DNA from: Alphaproteobacteria bacterium UBA6189
GTDB lineage: Bacteria > Pseudomonadota > Alphaproteobacteria > Rickettsiales > UBA3002
DNA: 15,906 nt
Assembly: GCA_002422745.1 (NCBI GenBank)
Contig: DITH01000119.1
Span: forward strand, 10,416-26,321
Reading direction: 5' to 3'
The position numbers and the translations under genes were made by a program. The notes under the pieces are model-generated. The model was not told where the DNA came from, did not search any database, and saw only the letters and a list, made by a program, of their open reading frames with translations. Positions 1 through 6,993 of this stretch are shown here, piece after piece. The stretch's first letter is position 1. Each line of letters starts with the position of its first letter.

Positions 1-393
1 ATCGACATTATGATCAATTCGCCGCTAGTCGACCAGATCGGCCAGGCCGGTATCGGTGGCCAGGTCGACACCAAATTCCAGCAGATTTTCTCGCGCGCTG
101 TCATGGCCAGCGTCATCTCCATCGCCTTCGCCTCGGTCTCCGACGCGGTGAATGGCGAGGGCGCAAGCTCCACCACCAACTCGACCTTCGGCACCACCCA
201 GTCGGGCGATGGCGCCACCACCGCCACCATCAATGCATTGAACCGTCTGGGCTCCACCACCGATTCCTTCCTGCAGCGCTTCATCAATGTCCGCCCGACC
301 ATCCTGGTCGATCAGGGCACGCCGGTGAATGTGTTCATCAACCGCGATCTCATTTTCCCAGCCGATCTCGCCGGCACGCGAGTTATCCAGTAA
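1..393 (+). CDS. virB10: VirB10 C-terminal part (type IV secretion core-complex protein), 5' truncated by window edge
   Basis: The reading frame is open from base 1 and ends at TAA 391-393, leaving about 130 C-terminal residues. VirB10 links inner and outer membranes in type IV secretion systems, and its C-terminal TrbI-like beta-barrel domain forms the outer-membrane core. Visible here are the stretch IMINSPLVDQIGQAGIGGQ, then a hydrophobic helix (AVMASVISIAFASV) followed by a Ser/Thr/Gly-rich variable loop. This matches the place of the outer-membrane antenna helices. The closing motif VRPTILVDQGTPVNVFINRD is typical of the VirB10/TrbI end, where most family members have a similar RPTI(x)5G motif. 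virB11 follows after 16 bp, so the genes are very likely co-transcribed. An internal ATG at base 10 is not the real start. Family call is firm; only the N-terminal cytoplasmic, membrane and proline-rich parts are missing. Confidence 0.9.
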   Translation: MDIMINSPLVDQIGQAGIGGQVDTKFQQIFSRAVMASVISIAFASVSDAVNGEGASSTTNSTFGTTQSGDGATTATINALNRLGSTTDSFLQRFINVRPTILVDQGTPVNVFINRDLIFPADLAGTRVIQ

Positions 394-409
394 AGGCACC
401 CATCACTCC

Positions 410-1390
410 ATGTCCATCACCGCCCTTGAGACCTACCTCGCCCCGATCAAGCCGTTGCTTGACGAGGAGGGCATTCAGGAAATTTCCATCAACCGTCCCG
501 GCGAAGCCTGGGTCGAGAAAATGGGCGAAATGCGGCACGAAGATATCCCCGCCCTGACGCTCGAACATTTGCGGGCGCTGGCCAATCTGGTGGCGCAATC
601 CACCTCCCAAACCATCTCGGAAGAAAAACCCCTGCTTTCGGCCAGTCTGCCGGGCGGCTACCGGGTGCAGATCATTATCCCCCCCGCCTGCGATGCCGGG
701 GTGGTGATGGCCATCCGCAAACAAACCGCCCTCGATATGGATCTCGACCAGTACGAGCAAATGGGCGCTTTCAGTGAAACCAAAACCGGCATCGGCCACC
801 ATGACCCGGCCGACGACGCGCTGCGCGATCTTTACGCCGCCGGTAAGGTGAAGGAATTCATCGCCGCCGCCGTGCGCGCGAAAAAGAATATCATCGTTTC
901 CGGCGGCACCAGCACCGGCAAAACCACCTTCATGAACGCCGTGCTCAAAGCCTTGCCGACCAACGAACGCATCATCACGGTGGAAGATGTACGCGAGGTG
1001 AATATCGCCCATATCCCCAACCGCGTGCATCTGCTGGCCAGCAAGGGTGGGCAGGGCCGTGCCAAGGTCGATACCCAAATGCTTATCGAGGCGTGCCTGC
1101 GCATGCGGCCCGACCGCATCATCGTCGGCGAGTTACGTGGTGCGGAGGCGTTTTCCTACCTGCGTGCGGTGAATACCGGTCATCCCGGCTCGATCGCCAC
1201 CCTGCATGCCGACTCGCCGCAACTTGCCATCGAGCAGCTCATCCTCATGATCATGCAAGCCGATCTCGGCATCACCCGCGAGCAGATTAAAGAATATGTC
1301 GAGTCGGTGATCCAGGTGGTCATCCAGCTCAAGCGCGGCGAAAAAGGCCGCCGCTATGTGAGCGAAATCTATTTTAAACCGCATGCCTAA
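410..1390 (+). CDS. virB11: VirB11 type IV secretion ATPase
   Basis: Hexameric traffic ATPase at the cytoplasmic face of the type IV secretion channel; it powers pilus biogenesis and substrate transfer. The protein has 326 residues, normal for VirB11. The N-terminal domain (about 1-140) contains EGIQEISINRPGEAWVE, typical of the family. The C-terminal RecA-like domain has the Walker A GGTSTGKTT (165-173, Lys171), a Walker B-type segment RIIVGELRG (236-244, Glu241) and the His-box TGHPGSIATLHADS around His258. The frame is open back to ATG 329, but that would overlap virB10. ATG 410 gives the usual start just ahead of the N-domain, and AAAGG at 392-396 could serve as a ribosome binding site, although it is rather distant. 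It lies between virB10 (16 bp) and virD4 (63 bp). All key residues are intact. Confidence 0.95.
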   Translation: MSITALETYLAPIKPLLDEEGIQEISINRPGEAWVEKMGEMRHEDIPALTLEHLRALANLVAQSTSQTISEEKPLLSASLPGGYRVQIIIPPACDAGVVMAIRKQTALDMDLDQYEQMGAFSETKTGIGHHDPADDALRDLYAAGKVKEFIAAAVRAKKNIIVSGGTSTGKTTFMNAVLKALPTNERIITVEDVREVNIAHIPNRVHLLASKGGQGRAKVDTQMLIEACLRMRPDRIIVGELRGAEAFSYLRAVNTGHPGSIATLHADSPQLAIEQLILMIMQADLGITREQIKEYVESVIQVVIQLKRGEKGRRYVSEIYFKPHA

Positions 1391-1408
1391 AACTTAGCCG
1401 CCGGGCGT

Positions 1409-1429
1409 AACTAGCAACTAGCAACTCGC
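1409..1429 (+). repeat. Three tandem 7-bp repeats (aactagc) between virB11 and virD4
   Basis: Within the 63-bp spacer there are two exact copies of AACTAGC followed by a third with one change (AACTCGC), then AACC. The function is unknown. It could be simple slippage or a small protein-binding or mRNA element. No hairpin with a T-run follows it, so it is not a terminator. Confidence 0.6.
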
Positions 1430-1453
1430 AACCGAATGCGCTAGCATTCCCGC

Positions 1454-3325
1454 ATGCCAGAATACATGAAGGGAATTCTCAATAAGCTCATCGTCACCAC
1501 GCTGGTCGCGCTGGTGGTGGGCATTCCGCTATATGCCGGCACGCTGATCGGCTTTACCCTGGGCCACCGTTATCTCAGCCAGTTGCAGCGCCAGCAGCCG
1601 GCGTCGGTGCTCACCTATCTCATGTCCGGCAGCAACCCATCGGGCATCGCCAAGGGCTACGCCGCCATTCACCAGCAGGCCAGCCAGTACAAACAATACC
1701 CACAATACCGCGAATATTATTTCAACGCCGCCTTTGACGCTAAATTCTACGGCCCTGTCATTGCCGGGCTGTTCATGGGGCTTTTCACCCTGTTCCTCAT
1801 CCGCGCGCCGCTAATGGATTTTCGTCCGTACCGCAAACGCGAGAAAGTCCATGGCGATGCCAAATGGGCCCATGAGGCCGATATCCGCCGCGCCAAGATG
1901 CGGGCGAAAAAAGGCTTCCTGCTGGGCCGCACCGGTGCCGCCAATTACCTGATCATCGACGATTTCCAGCACGTGCTGCTGTTCGCGCCGACCGGTTCGG
2001 GCAAGGGCGTCGGCTTCGTCATCCCGAACCTGCTGTTCTGGGAAGAATCGGTGATCTGCCACGACATTAAAATGGAGAATTACGAGCTCACCTCGGGCTA
2101 CCGTAACGCCAAGCTGAAACAGCCCTGCTATGTCTGGAACCCGGCCGACCCCAACGGGGTATCGCACTGCTATAACCCGCTCGACTGGATCTCGGAAAAA
2201 CCGGGCCAGATGGTCGATGACGTACAAAAAATCTGTAACCTCGTCCTTCCCGAGCAGGAATTCTGGCAGAACGAGGCGCGTTCGCTCATGTTGGGGGTCA
2301 TCCTCTATCTCTGCGCCGTGCCCGAGAAAGTCACCAGCTTCGGCGAAGTCGTGCGCACCATGCGCTCCGACGATGTGGTCTATAACCTCGCCGTCGTGCT
2401 CGATACAATCGGCGGTAAAATCCACCCGGTGAGCTACATGAACATCGCCGCCTTCCTGCAAAAGGCCGATAAGGAACGCTCCGGCGTCGTCTCCACCCTG
2501 AACTCCGGCCTGGAACTCTGGGCCAACCCGCTGATTGACACCACCACGGCCAGCTCGGATTTCGACCTGCAGACGCTGAAAAAAAACAAGCAAACCGTGT
2601 ATTGCGGCGTCACGCCGGACAACTTGCAACGCTTGGAGCCGTTGCTCAAAGTATTCTACCAGCAGGCAACGGACTTTCTCACCCGCACCATGCCGAAAAA
2701 AGACGAGCCGCACGGCGTCATGTTCATGATGGATGAGTTTCCATCACTCGGCGAAATGCCGCAATTCCAGATCGGCATCGCCTATTTCCGCGGCTATCGC
2801 GTCAAGCTGTTCCTCATCGTACAGGATACCCAGCAGCTCAAAGGTATCTACGAGGAAGCCGGCATGAACAGTTTCCTGTCGAACTCCTATTACCGCGTCA
2901 CTTTCTCGGCCAACAACATCGAAACCGCCAACATGATTTCGCAGCTGGTCGGCAACAAAACGGTCGAGCAAAGCTCGCATAACCGGCCCCGCTTCGTCGA
3001 TTTCAACCCGGCGTCGCGCACCATGCATGTCTCGGAAACCCAGCGTGCACTGTTGCTGCCGCAGGAAGTGATCCAGCTACCGCGCGACGAGCAGATCATT
3101 CTGGTCGAGTCCTTCCCGCCAATTAAGTGCAAAAAAATCTTCTACTACCAGGATTCCTTCTTCAAAAAGCGCCTGCTGCCGCCGATCAGCCTGCCGACGC
3201 AGGAACCGTACCTTCCGCGTAAAAAGAAAAAGGTCGCTGCCGCACCGCCGCCGCCACCCCCGGCCGATGCCCCCCCGGCTGGTGACGCTACCGGCGGCAC
3301 ACCGCCCGCGACGCAACAGGGCTAA
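1454..3325 (+). CDS. virD4: VirD4 type IV secretion coupling protein (T4CP ATPase)
   Basis: Inner-membrane coupling ATPase that recruits DNA or protein substrates to the T4SS channel. The 623 residues are a typical length. Two N-terminal membrane helices lie at about 10-38 and 100-119, with the usual small periplasmic segment between them. The TraG/VirD4 ATPase domain has Walker A APTGSGKG (178-185, Lys184) followed by IPNLLFW, and Walker B MFMMDEFPSLG (Asp427, Glu428). The downstream region LIVQDTQQLKGIYEE is also characteristic. The C-terminus ends in a basic run RKKKK and a proline/alanine-rich tail (589-623) containing six consecutive prolines. This is likely disordered and could be involved in substrate or partner binding. 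ATG 1454 is used; ATG 1466 (MKGILNK) is an alternative, and neither has a clear ribosome binding site. It follows virB11 and precedes the prepilin gene by 5 bp. Confidence 0.95.
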   Translation: MPEYMKGILNKLIVTTLVALVVGIPLYAGTLIGFTLGHRYLSQLQRQQPASVLTYLMSGSNPSGIAKGYAAIHQQASQYKQYPQYREYYFNAAFDAKFYGPVIAGLFMGLFTLFLIRAPLMDFRPYRKREKVHGDAKWAHEADIRRAKMRAKKGFLLGRTGAANYLIIDDFQHVLLFAPTGSGKGVGFVIPNLLFWEESVICHDIKMENYELTSGYRNAKLKQPCYVWNPADPNGVSHCYNPLDWISEKPGQMVDDVQKICNLVLPEQEFWQNEARSLMLGVILYLCAVPEKVTSFGEVVRTMRSDDVVYNLAVVLDTIGGKIHPVSYMNIAAFLQKADKERSGVVSTLNSGLELWANPLIDTTTASSDFDLQTLKKNKQTVYCGVTPDNLQRLEPLLKVFYQQATDFLTRTMPKKDEPHGVMFMMDEFPSLGEMPQFQIGIAYFRGYRVKLFLIVQDTQQLKGIYEEAGMNSFLSNSYYRVTFSANNIETANMISQLVGNKTVEQSSHNRPRFVDFNPASRTMHVSETQRALLLPQEVIQLPRDEQIILVESFPPIKCKKIFYYQDSFFKKRLLPPISLPTQEPYLPRKKKKVAAAPPPPPPADAPPAGDATGGTPPATQQG

Positions 3326-3330
3326 GCCGC

Positions 3331-4122
3331 ATGCGTAAGGGCTTCTCACTGGTCGAACTTTCCATCGTGCTGGTGATTCTTGGCTTGCTGGTCGGCGGCA
3401 TCCTCGCCGGACGCTCCCTCATCCGCGCCAGCGAGCTGCGTAGCGTCGGCACCGAATATGCGCAATACCGTACCGCTGTTGCCTCGTTTCGCGACAAGTA
3501 TTTCGCCCTCCCCGGCGATATGACCAACGCGACGAACTTCTGGGGCCCTGCTGCCAATTGCCCCGGCACCAATGCCGACACCACCGCGGCGGTCGTTGCC
3601 ACATGCAATGGAAATGGTGACGACGTCTTACGCCCTAACGCCGTCACGGCCAATGAATGGTTTCGTTTCTGGCAGCATTTGGCCAATGCGGGCATGGTGG
3701 AAGGCAGCTATATCGGCGTGGCTGACAGGGCCAGCTATAACGGTGAAGCCGCCACTATCGGATGGAATGTGCCGGCCAGTAAACTGGCCAATGCCGGCTG
3801 GTCGGCAGGCCGCGCCAACGACCGGGACATCACCGACACATCCTATTTCGAAGGCACGTACGGCAATCTTCTGGTGTTTGGTGCAAAAAATGCAGTTACT
3901 TGGTCGTCCGCTGCAGTGCTAACACCGGCAGAAGCCTGGAACATCGACACCAAACTTGACGACGGAAAACCCGGCACGGGACGGGCGTTTGTACCGGAAA
4001 ACCGGGCCAATAGCTGCCACGATCAAAGCACCTCTACCACCGTGCCCTTAGCAGAAATCGCGAATTACCTGCTGACGAATACGAACATCGCCTGCCCGCT
4101 TTTCTTCCGTCGCTCGTTCTAA
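3331..4122 (+). CDS. Type IV prepilin-like protein with class III signal peptide
   Basis: The 263-residue protein begins MRKG/FSLVELSIVLVILG, a textbook prepilin peptidase site: short basic leader, Gly4 before the cut, Phe+1, Glu+5, then a hydrophobic helix running to about residue 27. The remainder is a globular, probably periplasmic or surface domain with four cysteines (about Cys70, Cys87, Cys227, Cys253), which could form two disulphides. The motif FRDKYFALPGDMTNATNFWG after the helix recurs, from memory, in pilin/pseudopilin proteins of deep-branching alphaproteobacteria. AGGG at 3318-3321 lies 9 bases before the ATG. The start is only 5 bp after the virD4 stop, so it probably belongs to the vir transcript. 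That is unusual, because VirB2-type pilins are not processed by prepilin peptidase. No pilus assembly genes are in view. It could instead be an orphan pseudopilin. The exact role is unknown. Confidence 0.85.
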   Translation: MRKGFSLVELSIVLVILGLLVGGILAGRSLIRASELRSVGTEYAQYRTAVASFRDKYFALPGDMTNATNFWGPAANCPGTNADTTAAVVATCNGNGDDVLRPNAVTANEWFRFWQHLANAGMVEGSYIGVADRASYNGEAATIGWNVPASKLANAGWSAGRANDRDITDTSYFEGTYGNLLVFGAKNAVTWSSAAVLTPAEAWNIDTKLDDGKPGTGRAFVPENRANSCHDQSTSTTVPLAEIANYLLTNTNIACPLFFRRSF

Positions 4123-4637
4123 CCGTCCGCCGGAAAGCGCAACTGATCGAGTCGCGCCGAATGCAGCACCAAATCAGCCCAACGATCCAATGTCAGACTG
4201 AATTGTGCGCAGGCACAGGTGGGAAATTTCAGCAGTAATTTGTCCTCGTCCGTTGGGTTGGCAACACTCTCGGCAAGGGTAGCCGCCAGCTGATGGAGCC
4301 CGGGATTATGCGCAATCAGCGCCACATGCGACACCGCATCGTCGGTCTGCTGCAGCAGGCTCAACAATTCGCCCGCACTGGCCAGGTAGGCTTTCGCTTC
4401 CAGTATCACCGAGGTCTGGGCGAATGCCAGCGCCTCCAGTGTTTCGCGGGTGCGCAGCGCCGTCGAGCACACGATCAGCCCCGGCGCAGCCTTCTGCGCC
4501 CGCAACCAGTCGCCTAGTATCGCGGCATCTTCCTTGCCGCGCGCGTTCAAATGGCGCAGATGATCCTGCGTCTGCCCATCATCTTCGGCTTTGGCGTGGC
4601 GAATTAATGTAATATGGCGTAGTAAAGGCTGAGACAT
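4119..4637 (-). CDS. SixA-like histidine phosphatase
   Basis: A 172-residue member of the histidine phosphatase (phosphoglycerate mutase-like) superfamily, cytoplasmic. The catalytic signature LIRHAKAE holds the phospho-accepting His14, with Arg13 next to it. STALRTRETL (58-67) supplies further phosphate-binding arginines, and AHNPGL carries the second catalytic His110. The RHAK variant and short length match the SixA branch, which in E. coli dephosphorylates phosphohistidine proteins; the substrate here is not known. ATG 4637 places the signature close to the N-terminus as in the family. In-frame starts at 4655 and 4682 would add 6 or 15 residues encoded by the adjacent palindromic repeat. 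No start has a good Shine-Dalgarno sequence. The stop (TAG, 4121-4119) overlaps the prepilin stop on the opposite strand by 4 bp in total. It is divergent from ppk1. Confidence 0.85.
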   Translation of the reverse strand: MSQPLLRHITLIRHAKAEDDGQTQDHLRHLNARGKEDAAILGDWLRAQKAAPGLIVCSTALRTRETLEALAFAQTSVILEAKAYLASAGELLSLLQQTDDAVSHVALIAHNPGLHQLAATLAESVANPTDEDKLLLKFPTCACAQFSLTLDRWADLVLHSARLDQLRFPADG

Positions 4638-4649
4638 ACGATGAAAGTC

Positions 4650-4740
4650 CGTCATTGCGAGGAGCCGGAAGCGATGCGGCAATCCAGTTTTTAGTTGCGC
4701 TTGGCGCGCTGGATTGCTTCGCTAACGCGCGTAGTAACGG
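4650..4740. repeat. Palindromic dispersed-repeat-like element (GTCATTGCGAG...GGCAATCCAG type)
   Basis: The region between sixA and ppk1 begins GTCATTGCGAGGAGCCGGAA, runs on to GCGGCAATCCAG, and returns as CTGGATTGCTTCGCTAACGCG. Perfect 9-bp arms GCAATCCAG (4679-4687) and CTGGATTGC (4709-4717) flank a 21-base loop. Flanking matches are partial, such as gaagcg against cgcttc. The GTCATTGCGAG...GCAATCCAG core closely resembles repeats dispersed in many genomes, including Rickettsiales and other proteobacteria. With only one copy in this window, dispersal in this genome is inference. The element may be transcribed from both sides and fold into a hairpin. Confidence 0.7.
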
Positions 4741-4743
4741 GCT

Positions 4744-4749
4744 TAATAC
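4744..4749 (+). promoter_or_regulatory. Possible -10 element upstream of ppk1
   Basis: TAATAC matches the sigma-70 -10 consensus at four positions and lies 32 bases before the ppk1 start, just downstream of the palindromic repeat. No -35 at proper spacing is convincing: TTGCTT at 4715-4720 would need a 23-base spacer. This is a weak candidate only. Confidence 0.2.
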
Positions 4750-4781
4750 ACTAACCTTCGAGAAACAAGCGGCAGCGCAGC

Positions 4782-6962
4782 ATGAGCATTCCCACCCTCG
4801 ACCTCGACGATGACGTGATTGCGCAGCATTTCACAAAGCCCGAGCACCGTTTCATTAACCGCGAGCTTTCCTGGCTGGCCTTCAATGGCCGTGTGCTGGA
4901 GGAGGCGCTGAACCCCCACAATCCTCTGCTCGAACGGGTGAAATTCCTCTCCATCTCGGCCACCAACCTTGATGAATTCTACATGGTGCGCGTCGCCGGG
5001 CTGATGGACCAGCTGCGCCACGGCGTACATACTACCTCACTCGATGGGTTAACCCCGCGCCAGCAACTCACCCGCATCCAGGAAGCCGCCGGCAAGCTGA
5101 TGGAAGATCAGCAGCAATGCTGGCTAGAGCTTAAAAAACAGCTCAAAAGCGAGCATATCAACGTGGCGGGCCTGACCCAGCTTTCCCCCGGCGACAAGGC
5201 CTGGCTGAAGGACCATTTCACCACCCATATTTTCCCGCTCCTTACCCCCATCGCGGTCGACCCGGCGCATCCGTTCCCGTTCATCCCCAATCTCGGCATG
5301 GTGCAGGTGCTTGAATTGGTGCCGCCAAAAAAACCCTCCCGCCGCATGGTGGCGCTGATTCCATTTCCGCAGGCACTGCCGCGCTTTATACGCATCGAGC
5401 ATAAAAAATCCCTGCTCATGGTGCCGCTGGAAGATGCGATCACCCTCTGTTTCGACCAGCTTTTCCCCGGCTACAAACTGGAATCGTCCGGCCTGTTCCG
5501 CATTATCCGCGATTCCGATCTCGATATCGAGGAAGAGGCCGAAGACCTCATGCGCAACCTCGACATCGCGGTGAAAAAACGCCGCCATGGCCGCATCGTG
5601 CGTATCAAAACCATGAAAAACGTGCCGCCCAAATTGCTGCAGTTTATGCTCGAGCATCTCGATGCCAGCCCCGACGACGTAGTCGAGGTCGACGGGCTGG
5701 TCGGGCTCGCCAGTCTTGGGGAATTCCTCGGGCTGGGCCGCGCCGATTTAATGCATAAACCGTTCAAGGTACGCTTTCCCGAACGGATCAACGATTTCGG
5801 CGGCGATTGTTTTGCCGCCATCCATGCCAAGGATATTATCGTCCACCACCCGTATGAAAGTTTCGACGTGGTGGTGCAGTTCGTCCGCCAGGCGGCGCGC
5901 GATCCCAGCGTGATCTCCATCAAGCAAACCCTGTACCGCACTAGCCACGACTCACCCATCGTGCGCGCCCTGATCGAGGCGGCCGAGCAAGGCAAATCGG
6001 TTACCGCGCTGGTCGAACTCAAAGCCCGCTTCGACGAAGAAGCGAATATGCGCCTGTCGCGCGACATGGAGCGCGCCGGGGTGCAGGTGGTATACGGATT
6101 CGTTGAAATGAAAACCCACGCCAAACTGTCGCTCGTCGTGCGGCGCGAGGCCGGGAATTTGCGCACCTACGCGCATTTTGGCACCGGCAACTACCACCCC
6201 GCCACCGCCAAAATCTATACCGACCTGTCCTTCTTCACCACCGACCCTGCCCTGTGCCAGGATGCCAACTACGTGTTCAACTACATCACGGGGTATGCCA
6301 AACCGAGCAAGTTCAAAAAGCTGATCGTGGCGCCGTTGAACCTGCGCAAAACCCTGCTGCGCCACATCGCCGCCGAGGCCGAGCTGGCCCGCGCCGGCAA
6401 GCCGGCCGCCATCTGGGCCAAAATGAATGCGCTGGTCGATGAACCGATTATCGACGCACTGTATGCCGCCAGCCAGGCTGGGGTACAGATCGACCTCGTC
6501 GTGCGTGGCGTGTGCGCGCTCAAACCCGGTATCGCCGGTTTTTCCGAGAATATTCGGGTCAAAAGCCTGGTCGGCCGCTTCCTCGAACATGCGCGCATCT
6601 ATTGTTTCGGCAACGCCCAGCCGTTACCTTCGCGCACGGCCAAAATCTTCATCAGCTCGGCCGACTGGATGGGCCGCAACATGGACCGCCGCGTCGAAGT
6701 CGCCGTACCGATCGAGAACGTCACCGTGCACCGGCAGGTGCTCGACCAGATTATGGTCGCCAACCTGAAAGACGAACGGCAAAGCTGGCAGCTGCATCCC
6801 GATGGCAGCTATTCGCGCATGACCCAAGACCCCGAAAGCTTTGCGGCGCATGATTATTTCATGACCAACCCGTCGCTTTCCGGCCGTGGCCGCGCCTTGC
6901 AGCAATTAGCCGCTGCACCGGCCGAACCCGAAACACCGCCCAAAAAGAAAAAGCGCTCCTGA
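4782..6962 (+). CDS. ppk1: Polyphosphate kinase 1
   Basis: Reversibly transfers the terminal phosphate of ATP onto inorganic polyphosphate chains, for phosphate/energy storage and stress response. It is often membrane-associated. The 726 residues are full length. The N-terminal domain starts with [20 protein letters not shown] and [18 protein letters not shown], both hallmark segments. The two catalytic phospholipase D-like halves carry the autophosphorylated histidine in [10 protein letters not shown] (His465) and the second active-site histidine in [12 protein letters not shown] (His603, equivalent to E. coli His592). [15 protein letters not shown] and [15 protein letters not shown] are also typical. 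A lysine-rich tail (PPKKKKRS) ends the protein. ATG 4782 is chosen because it is close to the conserved N-terminus; the upstream sequence has no clear Shine-Dalgarno. ppx follows after 31 bp, so synthesis and breakdown of polyphosphate are probably co-transcribed. Confidence 0.97.
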   Translation: MSIPTLDLDDDVIAQHFTKPEHRFINRELSWLAFNGRVLEEALNPHNPLLERVKFLSISATNLDEFYMVRVAGLMDQLRHGVHTTSLDGLTPRQQLTRIQEAAGKLMEDQQQCWLELKKQLKSEHINVAGLTQLSPGDKAWLKDHFTTHIFPLLTPIAVDPAHPFPFIPNLGMVQVLELVPPKKPSRRMVALIPFPQALPRFIRIEHKKSLLMVPLEDAITLCFDQLFPGYKLESSGLFRIIRDSDLDIEEEAEDLMRNLDIAVKKRRHGRIVRIKTMKNVPPKLLQFMLEHLDASPDDVVEVDGLVGLASLGEFLGLGRADLMHKPFKVRFPERINDFGGDCFAAIHAKDIIVHHPYESFDVVVQFVRQAARDPSVISIKQTLYRTSHDSPIVRALIEAAEQGKSVTALVELKARFDEEANMRLSRDMERAGVQVVYGFVEMKTHAKLSLVVRREAGNLRTYAHFGTGNYHPATAKIYTDLSFFTTDPALCQDANYVFNYITGYAKPSKFKKLIVAPLNLRKTLLRHIAAEAELARAGKPAAIWAKMNALVDEPIIDALYAASQAGVQIDLVVRGVCALKPGIAGFSENIRVKSLVGRFLEHARIYCFGNAQPLPSRTAKIFISSADWMGRNMDRRVEVAVPIENVTVHRQVLDQIMVANLKDERQSWQLHPDGSYSRMTQDPESFAAHDYFMTNPSLSGRGRALQQLAAAPAEPETPPKKKKRS

Positions 6963-6993
6963 GTGCATCTGTTCCCCCCTTTGAAGTAACCGC

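Noticed and set aside
383..1078. 231-codon open frame antisense to virB11
   Set aside because: Antisense shadow; virB11 carries all ATPase motifs on the plus strand.
1811..2713. 300-codon open frame antisense to virD4
   Set aside because: Shadow frame of a highly conserved gene in GC-rich DNA; the translation is His/Asp/Val-rich and resembles no family.
3331..4122. VirB2-type conjugative pilin
   Set aside because: The N-terminus is a class III prepilin signal followed by one helix and a large soluble domain; VirB2 is small with two membrane helices.
4688..4720. Possible intrinsic terminator: T-run near the 4679-4717 inverted repeat
   Set aside because: The five Ts lie in the loop, not after the stem, and the genes on both sides are divergent, so no terminator is expected there.
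5471..6166. 231-codon Ser/Arg-rich frame antisense to ppk1
   Set aside because: Composition is that of an out-of-frame translation; covered by a full-length real gene.
5952..6590. 212-codon open frame antisense to ppk1
   Set aside because: Lies opposite the catalytic region of ppk1 and has no recognisable motif.
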